A DNA stretch of 64,000 bases from Chitinophaga pinensis (lineage in GTDB: Bacteria > Bacteroidota > Bacteroidia > B-17B0 > Aurantibacillaceae), in the NCBI GenBank assembly GCA_945860225.1, contig CAMAPT010000003.1, positions 1-64,000 of the forward strand, written 5' to 3'. Below, in pieces: positions 55,430 through 64,000 of the stretch (its first letter is position 1; each line of letters begins with the position of its first letter). A model generated the notes under the pieces. It was not told the origin of the DNA, ran no database searches, and worked only from the letters and a program-made list of their open reading frames with translations. A program made the position numbers and the translations under genes.

Positions 55430-56848
55430 ATGCAACACCCACTCTATCCCATTTATTCGGCGGGGCAATTCATTAGCACTTCGCAAACGCTCGAGGTTAA
55501 AAATCCTTTTGATAATTCATTAGTTGGCACTACCTATTTAGCCAACGCAACTGATTTAGAGGAAGCGATAATTAAAGCCCTTAGTGTAAAAGATGAATTA
55601 TCAAAAATGCCTTCTTTTAAAAAAGATGAAATTTTAAGGCAAATTTCAAATGCCATCATTGCTCAAAAAAATGAACTTGCAACCTTACTGTGTTTAGAAA
55701 GTGCCAAACCTATGAAATACGCTTTGGCAGAAATTGAACGTTCAGCACAAACATTTTTAATAGCCGCCGAAGAAAGTAAACGTATCCCTAAAGAATATAT
55801 TTCTCTCGACTGGACTTCAAACGGTGACGGTAAAATAGGCATGGTTCACTATTTTCCAATTGGTTTAGTGGCAGGTATTGCGCCTTTTAATTTTCCTATG
55901 AATTTAGCCGTTCACAAAATTGCGCCGGCCATTGCCAGTGGGTGTCCCATTATTTTAAAACCTGCCAGTCGCACTCCCCTATCTTGTTTGGCCTTGGCTA
56001 AAATTATAGACCAAACAGCTTTACCCAAAGGCGCAATTTCAATTTTGCCTATGGATAGAAAAACCGGACAATTATTGGTGACTGATGAGCGGTTTAAACT
56101 ATTGAGCTTTACAGGTTCACCCGAAATTGGATGGAATATGAAAAACCAATGTGGTAAGAAAAAAGTAGTTTTAGAACTGGGAGGAAACGCAGCCACCATC
56201 ATTACACCAAATGCGGATATAAAAGATGCCATACAGAAATCATTGATGGGAGCTTTTGCTTATAGTGGACAAATATGTATCCATGCCCAACGATTCATTG
56301 TACACAAATCTATCTATCAATATTTTATTGATGAATTAAAACAATTGACCTTGCAATTAAATTACGGGAATCCTATTGAAGTTTCTACCGACATTTCTCA
56401 TTTAATTGATGAAGAAAATGCGATTCGCATTGAAAATTGGGTAAATGAAGCCATTGAACAAGGTGCGCAACTCATTTGCGGTGGTAAACGAACAGGGAGC
56501 TACATGACACCAACTATATTAATAAACTGCAACCGAACGATGAAGGTTTATACTGAGGAAGTTTTTGGTCCTGTTATTTGTATCAATCATTACGAAACTA
56601 TTGAAGAGGCTATTCATCAAGCAAACGATACTAAATTCGGTTTACAATGCGGCGTGTTCACAAATCATATCGATGAATTACATCAATTTTTTCATCAACT
56701 AGAAGTTGGAGGGGTGATTCATAATCATGTTCCTACCCTACGTTACGACCACATGCCATACGGAGGCATTAAAGATAGCGGACTCGGACGAGAGGGGGTT
56801 AAATACGCCATGATGGATATGCTAGAGCCAAAAATAATGGTGCAATAA
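55430..56848 (+). CDS. Aldehyde dehydrogenase family protein
   Basis: A 472-residue NAD(P)-dependent aldehyde dehydrogenase. Signatures: GIAPFNFPMNLAVHKIAPAI and KPASRTPLSCLALA in the cofactor domain, SFTGSPEIGW, catalytic-base Glu in VLELGGNAA, and the catalytic Cys in YSGQICIHAQR, then EEVFGPVICINHY. The substrate cannot be told; succinate-semialdehyde- and lactaldehyde-type enzymes share these features. The start codon follows the gldA stop without a gap, so the two are co-transcribed. Confidence 0.92.
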   Translation: MQHPLYPIYSAGQFISTSQTLEVKNPFDNSLVGTTYLANATDLEEAIIKALSVKDELSKMPSFKKDEILRQISNAIIAQKNELATLLCLESAKPMKYALAEIERSAQTFLIAAEESKRIPKEYISLDWTSNGDGKIGMVHYFPIGLVAGIAPFNFPMNLAVHKIAPAIASGCPIILKPASRTPLSCLALAKIIDQTALPKGAISILPMDRKTGQLLVTDERFKLLSFTGSPEIGWNMKNQCGKKKVVLELGGNAATIITPNADIKDAIQKSLMGAFAYSGQICIHAQRFIVHKSIYQYFIDELKQLTLQLNYGNPIEVSTDISHLIDEENAIRIENWVNEAIEQGAQLICGGKRTGSYMTPTILINCNRTMKVYTEEVFGPVICINHYETIEEAIHQANDTKFGLQCGVFTNHIDELHQFFHQLEVGGVIHNHVPTLRYDHMPYGGIKDSGLGREGVKYAMMDMLEPKIMVQ

Positions 56849-56861
56849 ATGCTTTACAAAG

Positions 56862-57257
56862 CTATTTATCTAGTAAAGGCAAAATCACATTTTTGATGTC
56901 AACGAAATCCCAAGGTTTCGTAAAAAGACCATCTAGCCCATAATGGGTTTTAAAATCTTCAATTTGCTCTGTATCAGCCTGACCCGTCAAAATAACTTTT
57001 TGAACATCGGGAAATTTACTAATGGCATGTTTTAAAATATCCGTTCCTTTTGCGTCGTCCAAATGGTAATCCGAAATGACTAAGGCTAAGTCTTGTCCGT
57101 TCTCGTAAAACTCATCGATCAACTGAATAGATTCATCTCCTGAAGAGGCGGCCTCCAGTAAAACAGATTCTGGAAGAAGCCTACTAATTTGGATACGAAG
57201 CGATTCTAAAATGATGAACTCATCATCAATGATGAGTATAGCTTTATTGCTCGGCAT
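56862..57257 (-). CDS. Receiver-only response regulator
   Basis: A 131-residue protein that is only a receiver domain. Acidic pair in LIIDDEFIIL (Asp11, Asp12), phosphoacceptor Asp63 in LVISDYHLDDAKG, the switch Thr in ILTGQ, and the conserved Lys in FTKPW. There is no output domain, so it must signal by binding another protein. It overlaps the preceding paralogue by 14 bp. The two share VISDY, LTGQ and KPW, pointing to tandem duplication. Confidence 0.92.
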   Translation of the reverse strand: MPSNKAILIIDDEFIILESLRIQISRLLPESVLLEAASSGDESIQLIDEFYENGQDLALVISDYHLDDAKGTDILKHAISKFPDVQKVILTGQADTEQIEDFKTHYGLDGLFTKPWDFVDIKNVILPLLDK

Positions 57258-57651
57258 TTGCTAAAAGATTATTAATAACATCCAATAAATCTTTTTCTTT
57301 CCAAGGTTTTTGCAACACTTTTAAAACAATATTTCTATTTACCAAATCAAAGGATTTCTGTTCAGTAATTTGACCGGTAAGTAAAATAATATTTAAATGC
57401 GGCAATTTGGTTTTAATGGTAGCTGCAAACTCATCGCCTTTCATTCCAGGCATTTGGTAATCAGAAATGACCAGTAATAATTCAATACCTTCGCCTACCA
57501 AATCATCTATGACTTCGAGCGCCTCTTCGGCACTCTCTGCCAATTCAAACAAATATTCCTGTTTAAACGTTTTTTCTATTTGAATTCTTAATGAATCTAA
57601 AATGATGCGTTCATCATCAACAGCTAGTATGGCTAATTTTTTTAAATTCAT
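57244..57651 (-). CDS. Receiver-only response regulator (paralogue of the next gene)
   Basis: A 135-residue receiver domain: [12 protein letters not shown] (Asp12, Asp13), phosphoacceptor Asp64 in [21 protein letters not shown] and LQKPW. The KPW ending is typical of receivers that follow GAF/PAS kinases. Its ATG overlaps the stop of the kinase gene by 4 bp (ATGA), so kinase and regulator are translationally coupled and very probably cognate. Confidence 0.92.
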   Translation of the reverse strand: MNLKKLAILAVDDERIILDSLRIQIEKTFKQEYLFELAESAEEALEVIDDLVGEGIELLLVISDYQMPGMKGDEFAATIKTKLPHLNIILLTGQITEQKSFDLVNRNIVLKVLQKPWKEKDLLDVINNLLANAEQ

Positions 57652-60557
57652 AATTTTGGTAGTATAACAGTAAATGTAGTATTTTGTTCAGTGCTTTCGC
57701 AAGTTATTTTCCCATCGTGTTTTTCAATGATATTTTTCACGATGTTTAAGCCTAGTCCGGTACCATCGCCTCTTTTTTTGGTGGAATAAAATGCCTCAAA
57801 AATTTTAGGTAAAATATGAGCTGGTATTTCAGGTCCATTGTTGGAAAAGGAGATGATATGGTTGTTTTCGTCTTCGGCATAATCTATCCAAATGGTGCAC
57901 TCGTAATTAGCGGCTTGTAAAGCGTTATTAATGATGTTCGTCCATACCTGAGATAATTGTTCAGCGTTACCGGTTATGAGGACTTGCTTGTTTATAGAAT
58001 TAATTAATGACGTTCTGTATTTTATTTTATTCCAAAATAGCGTCACAACCGAATCTACATTTTCAAAGAGGTTAAATTGTGAAATTTCATTCTCTATATT
58101 ACCATGCGAAAAAGTATTCAGCGCCCTTACTACTTTCCCAGCCTTATCTACGGCCAAACCAATGGTTTGGGTGGACGATTTTAACTTATATAAATCGCCT
58201 GCTAAATCAACAATTATTTGATACTGAGGATGTATTAAAAAAGGCGTTAAAGCCGGTTCAAGTTTTGAAAAGCCCAATTCTACTAACTTTCGCGCCAATG
58301 AATTTTTATTCGCAATGTTTGTATTTTTTTCATTTAGCTCTTCTTCTATGGTTTTAATGAATTGTCTTTCCTCCCTGGTAGTGTGGTTTTTTGAGTAGTG
58401 TTTCAACAACGAGAATAAATCCAAACTTTGTGTAATTAATTCCTGAGGTGTTGTTTTTAATTTTTCTATCAACCCATTCATTAAACCTTGTTCCAAATTT
58501 TCATTCGATGCCTTAATAGCTCCTAGAGGCGTATTGATTTCATGAGCAATACCGGCAATTAGCATTCCTAAAGTCGCCAATTTTTCTTGTTGCACAACAT
58601 CTTCTTGCAATCCTATTAAGTCTTTTATGGCTTGATTTAAAGAATTGTTTTTTTCTTTTAATTCTTCTTGCGACCATTTTAACTGTTCTGTTTCATAGGC
58701 CAATACAATAAAATCAGCCACCGAACGGGCAAACGAAATTTCGTTATCCGAAAATGTCTTTGGTTCTCCAATGTATTCGTTACAAATGACACCTATTGAT
58801 TTTTCAGACTGTAATAACGGTACATCTAGCCTCGATTTAATTTGAAGCGGCTTCAAATAGCTTTCTTTAAATTCGAATGTTGCAGGATGATGTTCCGCAT
58901 CCGTAGCCTCAATTACTTTTTTATCCCCTAAGGCTTTAAAATAAGCAGGCACATCCTTGGCCCAAATAGTTATTCCTTCAATAAATGTTTGATTAATTTG
59001 ATTGTAAATATAATTGGCGCTAATATTTGAATGATCATCACTATATAACCAAACTGAGGTGCGGCTACAATGGAGATTCTCAGCCATTTTTTGATGAATA
59101 ATTTTTAATTTATCATCCAAAGGCATATTTTGTGGCAAACTTCGCATTTCTAAAAGCGCTTGTTGCTGCCTTATAAATGCGTCATTTTTTTCCTTCTCTT
59201 GTTTTTCTATTTGTTTAATCTCAGTAATATCATGCAAATACAGTCGAAATATTTGCTTTTCTTCTAAAAAGAAAATATTGCGTTCATAAAATTTACCGTT
59301 TAAATCAAATGTTATTTTAGATGTATCTTTTATGGAGATAGTTTCTTCGCTGATGTGCAATTTTTGAATTAATTCGTCGTAAGAAAAAGATTCGCATTGA
59401 CTGATTTTCTGTTTGGCAGCCGGATTTATGTATGCAATTTCTTTTTTACCATAGTTAATTTCAAATACAGGATTAGGATTTTGTTCCGGAAAAAGCGCCA
59501 AACTTTTAATTTCTTTGGTTCGCTCATTAATACGATCCTCCAATACGGCATTCAAATTCACAAGCGTATTTTTAGAGTCTTCTAACTGTTTGTTTTTATC
59601 GCGCAATAAATCATTCAATTTTTTTGAATCTTCCAATCCTTTAGTTGAAGCCTGCTGTAAAAACAGGTATTCGGCTATGTAGTCTTGTTTAGGAAAATCA
59701 GTCACATTTACCACATAGTTAGCTAAAGGCAATTGGGTATTAATAATCGGTGTTGCAAATATAAAATAGGTATTTTCATCGTTTCTTTTTACCGAACATT
59801 TGTATTTCTGTTTTTCATCATACGAGGTAAAAAACAACATGCGATGATGCAAATCGCTATCATCCAATAATTTTTGCGCATCAAAGCGCGAATTCCAATA
59901 AAAAAATTGACTAAATAACCTTCCTTTATCAATCGCTGAATTGGCTTTTTTAAAATTTTGTCCAAACTCTACGATTTCATTGTTGCTATTAATTAAAAAA
60001 TAATAGGGTGTTGAAAAATTGATGCAGTCAAACAAAAATTGCCTAGATTGTTCTAAAAGACTGTTCTTTTTCTTAATGCTCAATGAAGCGATGACTTTTT
60101 TGGCAAGAATTTTCAGTGCCTTAATTTGCTGCTGGCTCAATGCTCTTGGCCTACTATCAATAGTACAAATGGTACCTAATGCAAAACCATTTTCATCAAC
60201 AAGTGGCACCCCAGCATAAAAAACAATATCCGGGTTACCCGTTACCAAAGGATTATCATGAAAACGCTCATCTTTTCGAGCATCCTCCACAATCATCACA
60301 TCGGTTGGGTTTAAAATGGCATGGCCGCAAAACGAGATTTCGCGGCTTGTTTCGCTAGCTTCAAGCCCTACTTTTGATTTAAACCATTGTCGATGTGCAT
60401 CAATTAAACTGATAACGCAAATAGGTGTTTGGCAAATTTCGGAAGCCACAGTTGTAATGTCGTCGTACTCTTGCTCGTCCAATGTATCTAATATGCCATA
60501 ACTTTTGAGGGCATTTAAGCGTTCGGCTTCATTTATAGGTAATGTAGGTGCAATCAT
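57648..60557 (-). CDS. Cytosolic GAF-PAS-GAF sensor histidine kinase
   Basis: A 969-residue kinase without membrane helices. GAF at about 25-160 ([40 protein letters not shown]), a PAS-like region at about 175-290, coiled coil at about 300-350, PAS at about 355-450, second GAF at about 475-625, coiled coil, then the phosphoacceptor His672 in [18 protein letters not shown]. About 110 extra residues (about 695-800) separate this helix from the rest of the dimerisation domain. HATPase_c at about 860-969 ([24 protein letters not shown]). It lies 4 bp behind the H-NOX gene, which suggests it receives the haem-sensor signal. Confidence 0.93.
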   Translation of the reverse strand: MIAPTLPINEAERLNALKSYGILDTLDEQEYDDITTVASEICQTPICVISLIDAHRQWFKSKVGLEASETSREISFCGHAILNPTDVMIVEDARKDERFHDNPLVTGNPDIVFYAGVPLVDENGFALGTICTIDSRPRALSQQQIKALKILAKKVIASLSIKKKNSLLEQSRQFLFDCINFSTPYYFLINSNNEIVEFGQNFKKANSAIDKGRLFSQFFYWNSRFDAQKLLDDSDLHHRMLFFTSYDEKQKYKCSVKRNDENTYFIFATPIINTQLPLANYVVNVTDFPKQDYIAEYLFLQQASTKGLEDSKKLNDLLRDKNKQLEDSKNTLVNLNAVLEDRINERTKEIKSLALFPEQNPNPVFEINYGKKEIAYINPAAKQKISQCESFSYDELIQKLHISEETISIKDTSKITFDLNGKFYERNIFFLEEKQIFRLYLHDITEIKQIEKQEKEKNDAFIRQQQALLEMRSLPQNMPLDDKLKIIHQKMAENLHCSRTSVWLYSDDHSNISANYIYNQINQTFIEGITIWAKDVPAYFKALGDKKVIEATDAEHHPATFEFKESYLKPLQIKSRLDVPLLQSEKSIGVICNEYIGEPKTFSDNEISFARSVADFIVLAYETEQLKWSQEELKEKNNSLNQAIKDLIGLQEDVVQQEKLATLGMLIAGIAHEINTPLGAIKASNENLEQGLMNGLIEKLKTTPQELITQSLDLFSLLKHYSKNHTTREERQFIKTIEEELNEKNTNIANKNSLARKLVELGFSKLEPALTPFLIHPQYQIIVDLAGDLYKLKSSTQTIGLAVDKAGKVVRALNTFSHGNIENEISQFNLFENVDSVVTLFWNKIKYRTSLINSINKQVLITGNAEQLSQVWTNIINNALQAANYECTIWIDYAEDENNHIISFSNNGPEIPAHILPKIFEAFYSTKKRGDGTGLGLNIVKNIIEKHDGKITCESTEQNTTFTVILPKL

Positions 60558-60561
60558 CTTT

Positions 60562-61110
60562 TTAATTCCATTCTATTTTAAACACTTCACATTCCTTGTT
60601 TTCAAGTTTTGTTTCGATGAGCTGAACGCGGTAATTGTTCATGTTAAATCGTTTGCCCAAACCTTTCAGTAAGCCAACAACCATTGGGCTCATGCCTTCG
60701 CGATGCGACCGGTATTCGAGTTCAATAGAGGTCGAAGTTTCATTACGAGTTGAAAATTGAGGGGCAACCATATTAGGCATAATATTGTTCAAGCGATGAT
60801 GCAACATATCCAAATTATTTAAAAAATCTGATAAATTATCTCCCGCCAATTCCATCATATCACCATAACCTTCGTTTACGGTATACAAAACCCAATATTC
60901 GCCAAATGCCTCCAAAACAAATGAAGAATCGGCCCCTAATACTTTAGAAGAATTTTTGACTAGTGTGTAGGTTAATGAATCGGGATAAGATTGTAAACCG
61001 ATAAAAAAATCGTCTTCAAAACCACTCATTTTTTTTATTTCGCTCCATTTGTCTTCTCCAAACTTTTCACACACTAAATCCTGAATGGCTTTATTTACTA
61101 ATCCGTACAT
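60562..61110 (-). CDS. H-NOX (haem NO/O2-binding) sensor protein
   Basis: A 182-residue stand-alone H-NOX domain. The proximal haem ligand is His104 in [10 protein letters not shown]; Pro117 (MVAPQF) and the haem-propionate triad Tyr133-Ser135-Arg137 (EYRSHREG) have the same spacing as His102, Pro115, Tyr131-Ser133-Arg135 of the Thermoanaerobacter protein. The position of its O2-stabilising distal Tyr140 is Pro142 here, so NO rather than O2 is the expected ligand. Stand-alone H-NOX proteins usually regulate a neighbouring kinase or diguanylate cyclase; the next gene is the 969-residue kinase, 4 bp away. Confidence 0.93.
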   Translation of the reverse strand: MYGLVNKAIQDLVCEKFGEDKWSEIKKMSGFEDDFFIGLQSYPDSLTYTLVKNSSKVLGADSSFVLEAFGEYWVLYTVNEGYGDMMELAGDNLSDFLNNLDMLHHRLNNIMPNMVAPQFSTRNETSTSIELEYRSHREGMSPMVVGLLKGLGKRFNMNNYRVQLIETKLENKECEVFKIEWN

Positions 61111-61158
61111 CGTATTTTTTAATTATAATGGTTATTAATTTATTCTTTTATACCCAAG

Positions 61159-63282
61159 TTATGCGATAAATTCAAATTCGAAAAGAAAATGTTTGTCTTC
61201 CGGAAAAACAGCCGTTCCTTTTAATTGTTTTATGAAATTCTCTATTAATCGGAAACCAAAGCCGCCATTTTTCAATTGTTTCAATGGTTCCGGCAAGCCA
61301 TTTCCTGTATCGGTATAAGTCATTTTGTAGGTTGTTTGCTCTTTTTCAATGGCGACTCCTATTTTCACTTCATCATTGGCTACACCGTACTTACAACTAT
61401 TTGATATAAGCTCACTAAGCAATAATCCGAATGAAATAGATTTTGAAAGCGACAAAGAAACCTCAGGCTGAATGTCTATATCAAAATGAATGAGTTTAAC
61501 GTTTTTGTTATCAAATAATTTTTTATAATAGTTAGCCAATTCATAGGTATAATCATGTAAATTAACTTCTGAAAAAATACCACTTTGATACAATTTTTGA
61601 TGAACCAATGCTATCGTTTTGATGCGCATTTGAATATCGGTTAAATTTTCAACTAACTGTTCATCGGTTGTTTTACTTTTTTTCAGTTCAATAATACCAT
61701 CGATAATGGCTAAATTGTTTTTGACACGGTGATGCACCTCTCCTATTAAAACATCGTTCTCTTTGAGTTTAAATTCAAGTTGCTCAATCAACTGTTTTTC
61801 TTCGGTAATATCTATAATATAAACAATGATTTTAAGTTCATTGTCTGATGTTTTGATTACTGAAAAACGCAATGAAAAAACCTTTTCCAAACCTGTATCA
61901 GGCATTCGAGATTTCCAATCGCACGTCACTAAAAAACTTTCTTGTTTCTTTATTTGTTCCAAACTTAATTTTTGTTGTGTCGTCTCATCTAAAAAGTCAA
62001 AAATAGCTTTAAACTCCTTTTTACCTTCCCTTAAATGCAATACCTTTTCTGCAAATTCATTGGCATATTCGCAAAGAAAATTTTTGTTATCATTATTAAA
62101 CTTAAACAGTATGAACCCTCCTCGGGTACTATTGATGATGGAATGCAACAGTTTTTCATTTTCTTCGATTTTTGCCGCACTGTTTTTTAAATCAGTAATA
62201 TCAACCGAAAAACCAAAAAGATTATAATTTCCTTTTTCTTGATTAAAAATGGCTTTTTTACCACATAAAAAATGTTTGGTTTGATACCCAAAATCCACAT
62301 CCATCTCAAACTTTATCAAAGATTCGGGTTGCTGTATGGCCAAAGAATCGGTATCTTTTAATTGCAAGACACAATTTTTTGGAAAAAGATTGGTATCTGA
62401 TTGAGAAAGTACATCAGAACCTAATGTTTTTTGCATAATCTCATTGGCATGCAGGTAATTACCATTTTCATCTTTAATGTATAAGCAGATGGGTACTGAA
62501 TTAAAAACTGTTTGTAATAATTTTTCCTGCTCAATAATTTTATCGATAGCCTGTTTTTTTTCGGTCACATCTCTAAAAAAGGCATGTGTAGCTACCATTT
62601 GCCCATTTTGCAACAATGGCACCACATTCCCTTCTAATAAATAACGTTTTCCACTTTTAGAAACAAATTCTACACCAACATCTTTTAAAGCTTTTCCTGA
62701 TAAAACCTCTTGAAACATGAGCGAACAGTGGGGTTTATATTCATCTGCAATAATGTCAAATAGGTTCATATTAGCCGCTTCCTCTTCTGTATATTCCAAT
62801 TTTTGATGCCAAATAGCATTACAAAACAATAACTTACCTTCTGAGTTAAAACTTTGAATAATTTCGGGACTATTATCTATGAAATCTTTGTATTTTTTTT
62901 CGCTTTCCGCCAACTTTCCTTTTGATAGAATAAGCTCAGTGATATCAACCACCGAACCAACAATCAACATATCTTGATTTGTTTCCTGATACAAATCTGA
63001 ATTAACTGATACTGTAATCAAATTACCCGATTTGCTTTTGGCTTTCAAGTGGTAATTCTTCAAATACTTTTTACCATCTAACTCTTTCAGAAAACGAGTT
63101 CTTTCATCTGAATCAAGGTATAATACAGAAGTGTTGAGCTGAAGTAATTCATCTTTGGATTGGTAGCCAAAAATATTAGCAAAAGAATCGTTACAGTCTT
63201 TTAATTGACCACCAATGGTACTGATATAAAAACCTGTTTGACTATTCTTAATCAGAATGTTTTCTAGTTGACTGTACTGCAT
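61159..63282 (-). CDS. Multi-PAS sensor histidine kinase, HisKA_2/HWE type
   Basis: A 707-residue cytosolic kinase with four PAS domains at about 1-120, 130-245, 255-365 and 375-495 (for example YISTIGGQLKDCNDSFANIF, QSFNSEGKLLFCNAIWHQK). The phosphoacceptor region is of HisKA_2 type: GEVHHRVKNNLAIIDGI (His517/518), followed by an ATPase with LLLSELISNSCKYGV, TDTGNGLPE and GGFGFRLIENF. No membrane helix. It is 48 bp upstream of the H-NOX gene on the same strand, so it probably shares the transcript. Its cognate regulator may be one of the two receivers downstream. Confidence 0.93.
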   Translation of the reverse strand: MQYSQLENILIKNSQTGFYISTIGGQLKDCNDSFANIFGYQSKDELLQLNTSVLYLDSDERTRFLKELDGKKYLKNYHLKAKSKSGNLITVSVNSDLYQETNQDMLIVGSVVDITELILSKGKLAESEKKYKDFIDNSPEIIQSFNSEGKLLFCNAIWHQKLEYTEEEAANMNLFDIIADEYKPHCSLMFQEVLSGKALKDVGVEFVSKSGKRYLLEGNVVPLLQNGQMVATHAFFRDVTEKKQAIDKIIEQEKLLQTVFNSVPICLYIKDENGNYLHANEIMQKTLGSDVLSQSDTNLFPKNCVLQLKDTDSLAIQQPESLIKFEMDVDFGYQTKHFLCGKKAIFNQEKGNYNLFGFSVDITDLKNSAAKIEENEKLLHSIINSTRGGFILFKFNNDNKNFLCEYANEFAEKVLHLREGKKEFKAIFDFLDETTQQKLSLEQIKKQESFLVTCDWKSRMPDTGLEKVFSLRFSVIKTSDNELKIIVYIIDITEEKQLIEQLEFKLKENDVLIGEVHHRVKNNLAIIDGIIELKKSKTTDEQLVENLTDIQMRIKTIALVHQKLYQSGIFSEVNLHDYTYELANYYKKLFDNKNVKLIHFDIDIQPEVSLSLSKSISFGLLLSELISNSCKYGVANDEVKIGVAIEKEQTTYKMTYTDTGNGLPEPLKQLKNGGFGFRLIENFIKQLKGTAVFPEDKHFLFEFEFIA

Positions 63283-63377
63283 AAGAAAGTGAAGTTAAGA
63301 ATAAATAAAACATACTGACTTTTTAAGAACTATATTAATTGTAAGAATTTACTTAAATATTAACCATCATTTTTCAT

Positions 63378-63385
63378 TAACTTTG
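63378..63385 (+). promoter_or_regulatory. Candidate -7 promoter element of the CLC gene
   Basis: TAACTTTG fits TAnnTTTG and lies 58 nt upstream of the ATG. No TTTG at the -33 distance. Confidence 0.35.
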
Positions 63386-63443
63386 AATTAACACATCCTG
63401 TAAATTAAATACTATTATTTAGTGCAGGTTAGATTTTTTTTGA

Positions 63444-64000
63444 ATGAAATTACCATTTTACAAAAAAATAAACGATAGCATCGAATGGACTCAAACCAAA
63501 CTGTCCAAAAACCAATTTATTATTTTTTCGAGCATCCTTGTAGGATTATCAGTAGGATTAGCGGCCATTCTTTTGAAAATGTTTGTTCACTATATTTTTA
63601 TAATAGCTACTTATAAAGGATTTGGAAATTTACATTACTCGTTTCTTGTTTTGCCTATTATCGGGATCTTACTAACCGTTATAACAGTTCAAAAGGTTCT
63701 AAAAGGAAAGCTGGAAAAAGGCTTATCTCACATCCATTTTGCATTGGCAAAAAAATCCAGTATTGTCCCTCGAGAACAAATGTATGCTCAAATCATAACG
63801 AGTTCACTGACTGTTGGCATGGGTGGATCGGCCGGTTTAGAAGCTCCCATCGTTATTACGGGGGCCGCATTTGGATCTAATTATTCACGAACTTACCGGT
63901 TAAACCATCAAGACAGAACCTTATTACTTGCCTGTGGTATAGCATCCGGTATAGGGTCTGCGTTTAATGCCCCGATTGCCGGTGTATTATTTGCCTTAGA
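63444..64000 (+). CDS. CLC-family chloride channel / transporter, N-terminal part (truncated by window edge)
   Basis: The frame from ATG 63444 is open to the right edge (185 complete codons seen). It begins MKLPFYKKINDSIEWTQTKL. Hydrophobic helices include IIFSSILVGLSVGLAAILL and FLVLPIIGILLTVITV. The selectivity motifs are GMGGSAGLEAPIVITGAAFG, with the gating Glu of the GxEAP motif retained, and GIGSAFNAPIAGVLFAL. CLC proteins move chloride or exchange Cl-/H+. Any C-terminal CBS domains would lie outside the window. Divergent from the PAS kinase. Confidence 0.93.
   Translation, partial: MKLPFYKKINDSIEWTQTKLSKNQFIIFSSILVGLSVGLAAILLKMFVHYIFIIATYKGFGNLHYSFLVLPIIGILLTVITVQKVLKGKLEKGLSHIHFALAKKSSIVPREQMYAQIITSSLTVGMGGSAGLEAPIVITGAAFGSNYSRTYRLNHQDRTLLLACGIASGIGSAFNAPIAGVLFAL

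Noticed and set aside
1-64000. tRNA, rRNA, CRISPR arrays, integrase/attachment sites, riboswitches
   Set aside because: Gaps were read by eye; no cloverleaf-like, repeat-spacer or recognisable riboswitch pattern was found. A covariance-model scan would be more sensitive.

Overview
The window reads as a chromosomal segment of a low-GC member of the Bacteroidota, most likely close to the Flavobacteriales. The main signs are the gene order of the ribosomal cluster, promoters of the TTTG / TAnnTTTG type instead of -35/-10 boxes, an almost complete lack of Shine-Dalgarno sites, a type IX secretion (T9SS) type-B sorting domain, GldA and a DUF6089-like protein. Genus and species cannot be assigned from the sequence alone.

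Layout. Positions 1-1250 hold the 3' end of an alpha-2-macroglobulin-like gene. Positions 1250-2040 hold a decayed transposase and two hairpins. Positions 2045-19716 are one minus-strand block: rpsL-rpsG-fusA-rpsJ-(small lipoprotein relic)-rplC-D-W-B-rpsS-rplV-rpsC-rplP-rpmC-rpsQ-rplN-X-E-rpsN-H-rplF-R-rpsE-rpmD-rplO-secY-infA-rpmJ-rpsM-K-D-rpoA-rplQ. It is bounded by a clear promoter upstream of rpsL and a strong terminator after rplQ. Two of its genes (rpmD, rpmJ) are short and easily missed. Several intercistronic gaps carry hairpins, the best one before rplO.

Positions 19861-32000 are mixed: a SET-domain protein, an inositol-monophosphatase-like enzyme, a DUF6089-like protein, an M23/LysM peptidase, a lone HsdR_N-type protein, AMP nucleosidase, a VWA protein, a T9SS type-B cargo protein, a thiolase, a class-V aminotransferase homologue that has lost its PLP lysine, and a fatty-acid desaturase. 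Positions 32068-40526 form a tightly packed cell-envelope operon: Mpl-like ligase, GT4 glycosyltransferase, Wza-like lipoprotein, Wzc-like tyrosine kinase, RfbC, WecA/MraY-type transferase and lytic transglycosylase. It is followed by uvrA, a LOG-family protein and a 3-hydroxybutyrate dehydrogenase.

Positions 45114-53278 hold two uncharacterised envelope proteins and a complete TetR-TolC-MFP-RND efflux operon with a candidate operator. Then come rsgA, gldA and an aldehyde dehydrogenase. Positions 56862-63282 form a cytosolic signalling cluster on the minus strand: a PAS-repeat HWE-type kinase, an H-NOX haem sensor, a 969-residue GAF/PAS kinase and two paralogous receiver-only regulators. Residues seen in the H-NOX argue for NO rather than O2 sensing. 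The window ends inside a CLC chloride channel gene. No rRNA, tRNA, CRISPR array or intact mobile element was seen.
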